8,825 nt of DNA from positions 1 through 8,825 of the forward strand of contig JAILOW010000122.1 in assembly GCA_024690635.1 (NCBI GenBank), in the 5' to 3' direction. Below the pieces are notes generated by a model. That model did no database searches, was not told where the DNA came from, and saw nothing but the letters and a program-made list of their open reading frames with translations. The position numbers were made by a program, and so were the translations under genes. This document shows, piece after piece, positions 1 through 4,816 of the stretch (position 1 is the first letter of the stretch; each line of letters begins with the position of its first letter). This DNA comes from Butyrivibrio sp. (GTDB lineage Bacteria > Bacillota_A > Clostridia > Lachnospirales > Lachnospiraceae).

Positions 1-97
1 GTTCATCCCGTTCAGAACTAAGCTTGGCTTTTGTTCTGTCCGTTTTACTTTTGGTTTGTTTATTCTGAATTGTTCTCAATGATTGAGCCGATCTTGC

Positions 98-112
98 GAA
101 TGCTACGCATTC
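98..112 (-). other. Leader hairpin, 6-bp stem with 3-base loop
   Basis: GAATGC-GTA-GCATTC on the minus strand is a perfect 6-bp inverted repeat. It lies 6 bases past the GAAA-capped hairpin in the transcript, and another short palindrome (CTCAAT, C, ATTGAG at 75-87) follows 10 bases later. The series suggests a structured leader rather than a random intergenic spacer. Confidence 0.4.
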
Positions 113-118
113 CCAAGC

Positions 119-134
119 TTTTGCTTTCGCAAAA
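119..134 (-). other. Leader hairpin capped by a GAAA tetraloop
   Basis: In the minus-strand transcript TTTTGC-GAAA-GCAAAA makes a 6-bp stem closed by C-G with a GNRA-type GAAA tetraloop. The loop is a GNRA loop only in the minus-strand RNA, which agrees with the direction of the promoter at 328-356. Confidence 0.5.
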
Positions 135-158
135 TGAAATCCAAAATAATCAGTTCTT

Positions 159-174
159 GGTAAGCAAGCTTACC
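159..174 (-). other. Leader hairpin, 7-bp perfect stem
   Basis: GGTAAGC and GCTTACC form a perfect 7-bp inverted repeat separated by only two bases. It reads almost the same on both strands. No T-run follows. Such a tight palindrome would act as a very short-loop RNA hairpin or, at the DNA level, as a symmetric protein site. Confidence 0.45.
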
Positions 175-228
175 CGACCTGCTTATTTTGTCTTTCGCCC
201 TGCTCAATGCTTTTTGGAATTTTTCAGG

Positions 229-260
229 GTTGCATTACTGTTTATTTGTCAAGGTGCAAC
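229..260 (-). other. Leader hairpin presenting a boxA/processing-like loop
   Basis: GTTGCA (260-255 on the minus strand) pairs with TGCAAC (234-229). The 20-base loop is CCTTGACAAATAAACAGTAA. The loop resembles the ACCTTGAAAACT motif of Firmicutes pre-rRNA spacers. It contains TTGACA, but no -10 follows at 16-18 bases (the hexamer there is CCCTGA), so it is unlikely to be a second promoter. Confidence 0.4.
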
Positions 261-274
261 GGGTCTCAAACCCG
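260..274 (-). other. Leader hairpin with 5-bp GC-rich stem
   Basis: The minus-strand sequence CGGGT-TTGAG-ACCCG folds into a perfect 5-bp stem with a 5-base loop. It directly abuts the next hairpin at position 260, so the two could stack coaxially or compete for that base. There is no T-tract, so it is not a terminator. Confidence 0.45.
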
Positions 275-327
275 CTCTGTTACTGCGTTTGCGTTTGTTT
301 TTTTTGCATCAGCAGCGAACAGATATT

Positions 328-356
328 ACTATATCACCGGGATTATTACTTGTCAA
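328..356 (-). promoter_or_regulatory. Strong sigma-A promoter with extended -10
   Basis: On the minus strand a perfect -35 TTGACA (356-351) is followed by a 17-base spacer and a -10 TATAGT (333-328), which differs from TATAAT at one base. TG plus one base directly before the -10 (336-334) gives an extended -10. Transcription should start near 321-320, where a G lies seven to eight bases past the -10, and run leftward. It is the best promoter match in the window. It lies just after the alkD terminator, so it starts a new unit in the same direction. Confidence 0.85.
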
Positions 357-390
357 CAACAAATTTAAAAAAATTTTAAAAAAAGAAAAA
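357..390 (-). promoter_or_regulatory. A/T-rich UP-like element upstream of the -35
   Basis: This stretch is almost pure A and T, in alternating A and T runs, directly upstream of the -35 hexamer. That is the position where the RNA polymerase alpha C-terminal domains bind UP elements at rRNA promoters. The same bases form the T-tract of the terminator of the preceding operon, so the stretch may serve both roles. The UP role is inferred from position and composition only. Confidence 0.5.
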
Positions 391-430
391 AGCCAGTAGT
401 TATGCGGGTTTCGGAACATGCTACTGGCTC
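386..430 (-). terminator. Intrinsic terminator of the glgX-to-alkD operon
   Basis: Perfect 9-bp arms, AGCCAGTAG (391-399) and CTACTGGCT (421-429), flank a 21-base loop in which ATG/CAT (402-404 with 417-419) can extend the stem. On the minus strand the hairpin is followed by TTTTTTCTTTTTTT (390-377). The plus strand also has a short T-run after the stem (431-435), so it may work both ways. The first arm in the alkD direction holds the last two codons (AGC CAG) and the TAG stop of alkD. Confidence 0.85.
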
Positions 431-1125
431 TTTTTATTCTGTTTTATTTTATATGATCTTAGAATTTCTTTCTGTTGCGGCGTTATACGGTAGCTCTCAA
501 CAGCCTTTTGTATGGTCTTGTTATGAGTCCAGGCATCCAGTTTGTTTCCCTCAATATACGGAAAAGTACTGTCCCACTGTTTGGCAAGAGCTGTGGCAAA
601 ATACCACGCAACAGCCATCCTGATATAATACTCCTCACTGTTCAAAGATGCCGCCATATCAAGAAACCGTGGTTCAAAAGCATCATCCAGATAATGCTCC
701 AAAAGCATATCCACTGCATATCTGACAGTATATATTTCATCGGAGTTTATCCATTTTTCTATATGTTCAAGCAGTTCCTCCCTATGCTTTTTAAAGACCT
801 TTGGTGACATCTGATCACAAGTTGCCCAATTGTCAACATAAGGCAGAAACTTTTCAAGTTCCCTTACACAAATATCAAAATTGCTTATTCCGGATATGAT
901 AAAAGCATGGAGCTGATTCTCATCAAAATAACCATGAGGAAGACTGTCCAAAAAATCCTGATAGCCCTTTTCTTTTAACAGCTCTTTTGCAAACTTCCTC
1001 AGCTGCGGAGTCCTGACTCCTATCACAGACTCTCTGTCAACTGTAGGGAAAAGCTTGCTCTGAAAATCACGATATTTCGTATCCTGCATGGAAAACAGTT
1101 TTTCCACAATCCCTTTATTATTCAT
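421..1125 (-). CDS. AlkD-family DNA glycosylase (HEAT-like repeats, DNA alkylation repair)
   Basis: 234 residues from ATG at 1125. The protein belongs to the DNA alkylation repair family built of HEAT-like helical repeats (AlkD type), whose members excise N3- and N7-alkylated purines without base flipping. The four residues that matter in Bacillus cereus AlkD (Trp109, Asp113, Arg148, Trp187) have apparent counterparts here: W100 and D104 in VDNWATCDQ, R135 in YTVRYAVD and W174 in MAVAWYFATALAKQW. The length is normal. The ending WTHNKTIQKAVESYRIT is typical of the streptococcal/clostridial branch, which may correspond to AlkD2, so activity on alkylated bases is not certain. An in-frame TTG at 1161 was rejected: it has no ribosome site and lies inside the lipoprotein gene. 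The ATG lies one base after the lipoprotein stop (TAATATG) and has only a weak ribosome site, which suggests translational coupling. It is the last gene of the unit. Confidence 0.9.
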   Translation of the reverse strand: MNNKGIVEKLFSMQDTKYRDFQSKLFPTVDRESVIGVRTPQLRKFAKELLKEKGYQDFLDSLPHGYFDENQLHAFIISGISNFDICVRELEKFLPYVDNWATCDQMSPKVFKKHREELLEHIEKWINSDEIYTVRYAVDMLLEHYLDDAFEPRFLDMAASLNSEEYYIRMAVAWYFATALAKQWDSTFPYIEGNKLDAWTHNKTIQKAVESYRITPQQKEILRSYKIKQNKKSQ

Positions 1126-1126
1126 A

Positions 1127-1981
1127 TTATTCCAGAACCACTGTCTGTTTTTCTCCGTCAAGTGTTACAACAAGGCCAAGGGTATCGATCATCTTTGCTT
1201 CTTTTTCATCGATCTGAGTAAGAACCACAACGCTCTCATGGGCTCTTGAATCAATTGTTCCAACAAAGCTTGAAAGATCGTTGGGAAGGAAGGTTACAGA
1301 TGAATAGCCTATGCTCTTTCCGTTTAACAATATTTCAAACAAAAGATTATGCGGAATAAGGTTTACTTCCTTGGAAGAATCAGATCCGTTGTAAAGATCG
1401 AATCTGAGAACCAGAAGCTTCTTTCCCTTGTCAGAATTAACAACATAGCTCTTGGAGCTCTCGGGATATGTGCTTGATACGGAATATCCCTGATATGAAA
1501 GGAATATATCAGGGATGATCTCCTGAGTATCATCAGCAGATATATAAGTGGCATTCGGATCTTTTACAGATGTATCGGTAATATCATCGATCTCGCTGTT
1601 ATCTTCGGAAGTTTCTGTCTCCGTATCATCTAAGTCAAGCTCGGCCAAAGAAGCAATGCTGTCATCAGGCTCCTCTTCCTCCGTTTCGGGTCTTGAAGGG
1701 TTCTGTTGCTGGCTGTTTTGAAGTGCCTCGTTTGCCTGCTCCTCAAGTGCCTTTTCAGCTTCAGCAAGAGCTTTTTTTCTTTCTCTTTCTATTTCCGTTT
1801 TATCAACATATATAAGCTTTTCCTGGCCATTATTTGAATACTTCATCAAAAGACCTACGGCATACTCCACGGTCTTAGCATATTCTTCATCCGTAAGCTC
1901 GGGGAATTTTTCTCCGCAGCCAACAGATAAAACGGCAAGTACACCTGCCATCATAATAGCCATACACTTTTTCATACGCAT
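1127..1981 (-). CDS. Secreted lipoprotein with acidic linker and C-terminal beta-rich domain
   Basis: 284 residues, function unknown. The N-terminus is a lipoprotein signal: basic start MRMKK, hydrophobic stretch 7-20 and lipobox VLSVGC with the lipidated Cys22, so the protein should be anchored outside the membrane. Residues about 25-60 form a small segment. Residues 62-90 are charged and helix-forming (possible coiled coil). Residues 98-152 are very rich in Asp, Glu, Ser and Thr and look like a disordered spacer. Residues about 158-284 look like a beta-sandwich with LLVLRFDLYNGSD, similar in style to the DUF4352/DUF5067 lipoprotein domains of Firmicutes; that assignment is tentative. The start is set by GAGGAA (1990-1995) eight bases before ATG 1981. 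The gene lies 23 bases after the histidine kinase stop, so it may be a partner or target of that two-component pair, by context only. Confidence 0.85.
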   Translation of the reverse strand: MRMKKCMAIMMAGVLAVLSVGCGEKFPELTDEEYAKTVEYAVGLLMKYSNNGQEKLIYVDKTEIERERKKALAEAEKALEEQANEALQNSQQQNPSRPETEEEEPDDSIASLAELDLDDTETETSEDNSEIDDITDTSVKDPNATYISADDTQEIIPDIFLSYQGYSVSSTYPESSKSYVVNSDKGKKLLVLRFDLYNGSDSSKEVNLIPHNLLFEILLNGKSIGYSSVTFLPNDLSSFVGTIDSRAHESVVVLTQIDEKEAKMIDTLGLVVTLDGEKQTVVLE

Positions 1982-2004
1982 ATCTTCAGTTCCTCGTTTA
2001 TATA

Positions 2005-3522
2005 TTATTTTGTTTCAAGCTCAAAATAAAACTCTACACCGTTATCGTAGTTGATAACGCCATAGTCCTGATGCATACCTTCCATTATGGCTTTAACAAT
2101 GGAAAGTCCCACACCGCTTCCTCCGTATTCTCTGGTCCTTGCTTTATCAACCTTATAAAACTTTTCCCAGATATGGCCTATGCTGTCTTCAGGAATCGGT
2201 GTACCTGTATTAAATACGGATACTCTCGCCCTGTTATCCTTGGTAGCGATCTTGATCTCAATGATCTTTTCTCCGCCAATATGATTAAGGGCGTTACTGT
2301 AGTAATTCTGGAGAACCTCTTCAACCTTGAATTCATCCCCCCAAACAAATATCGGAGGATAATCGTCAAACTTAACGGTTACATCCTTTTGTTTGGCAAG
2401 AACTTCCGCAGATTTGATATAGTTTCTGACAAGCTCTGCTATATCAAACCTCTCCATGTTGGCACTCTCATTGCCAAACTCCAGCTGATTGAGGGTAAGG
2501 AGCTTCTTTACCATGATGTTCATCTTGTTGGATTCATCCATGATGACTTCACAGTAAAAATTCCTGCTTTCCTCGTCGTCGTTTATGCCTTCCTTAAGAC
2601 CCTCTGCATAGCCCTGAATAAGAGCTATCGGTGTCTTAAGCTCGTGAGATACGTTAGACAAAAATTCCTTTCGCATCTCGTCTATCTCTTCTTTTCTGGC
2701 AATATCGTTTTTCAATACAACGTTGGCATTTTTAAGCTCTTTAATTGTAGACTCCAAAGTCTCCGAGAGCTCGTTCATATTTTCACCGAGAAGATCTATC
2801 TCATTTCTGTAGATCTGTTCTTCTTCGTATTTCGCCTCAAAATTAAGCTTTTTCATCTCATCGGAAATACGATAAAGCTTCTTTATAGGGTCGGTAAACT
2901 TCTTGGAAATATAAAGGATCATCACAAATCCGATAGCAATAGCGACAAACGCCACGTAAATCATAAATGTATTGGATATTATAACGTTATCCCTGATACT
3001 TTCCATTGTGGATCGAACAAGTACAAGGTTACCGTTACCGACAATTCCCCACATTTCAAGGTATTGTCTGCCTGAGGACTTATCAAGAGAAACCTGAAGG
3101 GTATAATCATCCCCCATATCAAGTATAGTCCTATCCTGAATCATGGATCCGCCCGTGGGACTTATCATGTTCTCCCAAAGGATCTTCGCCAGCATCTCCG
3201 TGTTATTTGATGACGCCTTCAGTGTCTTGGAATCTGCATCAAGAACGATCATCTCAATATTGTATCTTTCACAGATATGGCTGATCTCAAGGTCAAATTC
3301 CTCAGATGCAATATCGCCGTCTTTTATGGCCTGCGTGATACTTCTGTAAGCCTCGATGATGGCTTCTCTCTTGTTCTGAGCATAAAACTTTTCCATAAAA
3401 AGAAGGTTTATGATAAGACAGAACACAAAGGTACCGACCATTACAAAGAAAAAGACCGCACTAATCTCAAATCTTATGGAATGGATCTTATCCGAATTGT
3501 TTTTTTTGTTAAATTCATTCAT
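2005..3522 (-). CDS. Membrane sensor histidine kinase (HAMP, HisKA, HATPase)
   Basis: 505 residues. It has a short cytoplasmic N-terminus, TM1 about 18-42, an extracytoplasmic sensor region about 43-182, TM2 about 184-206 and a HAMP domain about 207-260. The HisKA H-box NVSHELKTPIALIQGY has the phospho-acceptor His293. The ATPase domain shows an N box (VLQNYYSNALNH, N406 and N410), a G1 region FNTGTPIPED and a G2 box GGSGVGLSIVKAI (467-479). In G1 the usual adenine-contacting Asp is Asn438, as I recall from some VanS-like kinases, so the domain is probably still active. The ATG overlaps the regulator stop as ATGA with no strong ribosome site, so translation is likely coupled. The partner is the adjacent OmpR-type regulator. 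The sensor region shows no family I can name and the signal is unknown. Confidence 0.95.
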   Translation of the reverse strand: MNEFNKKNNSDKIHSIRFEISAVFFFVMVGTFVFCLIINLLFMEKFYAQNKREAIIEAYRSITQAIKDGDIASEEFDLEISHICERYNIEMIVLDADSKTLKASSNNTEMLAKILWENMISPTGGSMIQDRTILDMGDDYTLQVSLDKSSGRQYLEMWGIVGNGNLVLVRSTMESIRDNVIISNTFMIYVAFVAIAIGFVMILYISKKFTDPIKKLYRISDEMKKLNFEAKYEEEQIYRNEIDLLGENMNELSETLESTIKELKNANVVLKNDIARKEEIDEMRKEFLSNVSHELKTPIALIQGYAEGLKEGINDDEESRNFYCEVIMDESNKMNIMVKKLLTLNQLEFGNESANMERFDIAELVRNYIKSAEVLAKQKDVTVKFDDYPPIFVWGDEFKVEEVLQNYYSNALNHIGGEKIIEIKIATKDNRARVSVFNTGTPIPEDSIGHIWEKFYKVDKARTREYGGSGVGLSIVKAIMEGMHQDYGVINYDNGVEFYFELETK

Positions 3523-4193
3523 GCTTCAAATTTATAGCCCATTCCCCAAATTGTCTTTATAAGTTCGCCTTTGCTGCCAAGCTTTCCGCGAAGCTTTTTA
3601 ACATGAGTATCTATGGTTCTTGCATCTCCGAAATAATCGTAATTCCAAACATTATTAAGGATCTTTTCCCTGGAAAGAGCAACTCCTTTATTCTCGAAAA
3701 AGAATGAAAGAAGCTCAAACTCTTTATAGGAAAGCTCAATTTCCTTGCCGTCAACCAATACGCTGTGGGCAACCTTATTTATGGTGATACCGCCAAATTC
3801 CATAACATCATTGCCGGTAGTCTGGTTGGTCCTGCGAAGAATGGCAGATACTCTGGCAGCAAGGATCTTTGGTGAAAAGGGCTTGGAAATGTACTCATCA
3901 ACGCCAAGCTCAAAACCAAGAAGCTCATCTCTTTCCTCAGATTTAGCGGTAAGCATTATAATGGGCACCTTGGAGTTTTCACGTATCTCTCTGCAAACCT
4001 CCCATCCGTCGCGCTTTGGCATCATAACGTCAAGGATAATAAGAGATATATCTTTGTCCTTGTAAAAGACATCAAGAGCCTGCTGTCCGTCTTCTGCCTC
4101 CACAACGATATATCCGTCCTTTACCAAAAAGTCTTTGACGAGTTTACGCATTCTGCTCTCATCATCAACTACAAGTATCTTCAGATCATCCAC
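3519..4193 (-). CDS. OmpR/PhoB-family response regulator
   Basis: 224 residues, the usual length. The receiver domain (1-120) has the acidic pair D10/D11, phospho-acceptor D55 in LIILDVMMPK, T82 in MLTAK and K104 in ISKPF. The C-terminal winged-helix DNA-binding domain (about 128-224) includes LSYKEFELLSFF, the recognition-helix region ARTIDTHVKKLRGKL and the closing GMGYKF hairpin. The start is GTG at 4193, decided by a perfect AGGAGG (4203-4208) nine bases upstream and by the fit of the receiver N-terminus (DDLKILVVDDE). The gene lies 17 bases after the unknown membrane protein gene and overlaps the kinase by four bases, a classic cognate pair. Target genes cannot be read from the sequence. 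Autoregulation of this unit is possible but no direct-repeat site was identified. Confidence 0.96.
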   Translation of the reverse strand: MDDLKILVVDDESRMRKLVKDFLVKDGYIVVEAEDGQQALDVFYKDKDISLIILDVMMPKRDGWEVCREIRENSKVPIIMLTAKSEERDELLGFELGVDEYISKPFSPKILAARVSAILRRTNQTTGNDVMEFGGITINKVAHSVLVDGKEIELSYKEFELLSFFFENKGVALSREKILNNVWNYDYFGDARTIDTHVKKLRGKLGSKGELIKTIWGMGYKFEA

Positions 4194-4202
4194 TGCCTAA
4201 AA

Positions 4203-4208
4203 CCTCCT
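4203..4208 (-). promoter_or_regulatory. Ribosome binding site fixing the GTG start of the response regulator
   Basis: AGGAGG on the minus strand, with nine bases to the GTG at 4193-4191. It is the strongest ribosome site in the operon, so the regulator may be translated more than its neighbours despite the GTG start. Confidence 0.85.
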
Positions 4209-4210
4209 GT

Positions 4211-4816
4211 CTACTCTGAATCCGTTTCGGTTTCATTAAAATATTCGGAGTTATCTTCTATACCAAGTCTTTTTTCTGCCGCTCTAACAGCCCTCTCCCT
4301 TTCGGTAAGGTCCTGTTCCCAGCCGGCATATCTGTTGGTGATATTTCTCTTATAGTTTAATATATTATCATTTTCTCCGATTAAAGCTACAACAAACATG
4401 AAAATGACCATCAAAAAAAGAACAGCCGAGAGCACAATGGGAAAAACTCTTTTAAACTCAGGATTTCCTTTCTTTTCAGGCTTAATGCGCTGCGCAACGG
4501 TAAGCCCCTCCAAAGCGGATCTCCTTGAAACCGATATTCCAAGAGGAATGGGCAAAAGATCTTCTTCATTATACCCTGCGTCAATAAGGCGTTTTCTAAG
4601 ACCACGAAGGTACTCCCAGCCAATGGGGGTTTTAAAGATCCTGTTCTCAATGGCTTTTTCGTATACAGCCTTAAGATCCGAAGGCTTGCAGTTTGCGGTT
4701 CTTGACTCAAGGACTCTTATTTTGGAAATATCCATCGAGGCCTTTTGAGCATCGCTCTCAGTCAAAAATTCATATCCGCCGATTATAAAATTATTTTCTT
4801 CATTATCAGCCGCCAT
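4211..4816 (-). CDS. Single-pass membrane protein of unknown function
   Basis: 201 residues from ATG 4816; I do not recognise a named family. Residues about 8-105 are soluble and charged, with IIGGYEFLTESDAQKA near the start, then a helical part and IFKTPIGWEYLRGLRKRL. Residues about 123-148 (FPIVLSAVLFLMVIFMFVVALIG core) form one transmembrane helix. The remaining ~50 residues hold a short charged helix (WEQDLTERERAVRAAEKRLG) that could form a coiled coil. There is no signal peptide, so the N-terminal part is probably cytoplasmic and the coil outside. GGAG (4823-4826) six bases before ATG 4816 decides the start; the in-frame ATG at 4846 has no ribosome site. The gene overlaps the glgX stop by 11 bases and precedes the response regulator, so it is in the same unit. 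A link to signalling is only inferred. Confidence 0.85.
   Translation of the reverse strand: MAADNEENNFIIGGYEFLTESDAQKASMDISKIRVLESRTANCKPSDLKAVYEKAIENRIFKTPIGWEYLRGLRKRLIDAGYNEEDLLPIPLGISVSRRSALEGLTVAQRIKPEKKGNPEFKRVFPIVLSAVLFLMVIFMFVVALIGENDNILNYKRNITNRYAGWEQDLTERERAVRAAEKRLGIEDNSEYFNETETDSE

Larger units (their letters stand above)
1..320 (-). other. Untranslated leader of a strong transcription unit, probably an rRNA operon
   Basis: Seen: about 320 bases downstream of a very strong minus-strand promoter, with no credible minus-strand coding frame and at least six short perfect inverted repeats (75-87, 98-112, 119-134, 159-174, 229-260, 260-274). Read on the minus strand, the 254-235 stretch is CCTTGACAAATAAACAGTAA. 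It resembles the ACCTTGAAAACT-type sequences found in Firmicutes rRNA leaders and spacers, and I recall near-identical text upstream of Lachnospiraceae rRNA operons. Known: rRNA operons have strong UP-element promoters and long structured leaders with antitermination and processing sites. Inference: the 16S gene starts just beyond position 1. Alternatives are the leader of another stable RNA or a structured regulatory leader. I see no T-box or recognised riboswitch core. Confidence 0.55.

Noticed and set aside
1..8. GGATGAAC on the minus strand as the start of 16S rRNA
   Set aside because: Eight bases match the 16S 5' region, but the preceding bases do not read as the conserved GAGTTTGATC...GGCTCA. 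Probably chance; the 16S gene is likely further left.
224..252. Possible second promoter starting at TTGACA (252-247)
   Set aside because: The hexamer 17 bases downstream is CCCTGA and nothing close to TATAAT lies at 16-18 bases. The TTGACA belongs to a loop motif instead.
31..399. 122-codon open frame on the plus strand
   Set aside because: It covers the promoter and leader in antisense, runs into the terminator arm, has low-complexity Phe/Leu-rich translation and no good ribosome site.
1126..1161. Longer alkD start at TTG 1161
   Set aside because: No ribosome site, and it would extend 33 bases into the lipoprotein gene; ATG 1125 fits the family length and the operon spacing.
2071..3075. 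334-codon open frame on the plus strand
   Set aside because: It lies wholly antisense to a clear histidine kinase gene with all catalytic motifs; the translation shows no recognisable domain. It is a by-product of codon bias in the real gene.
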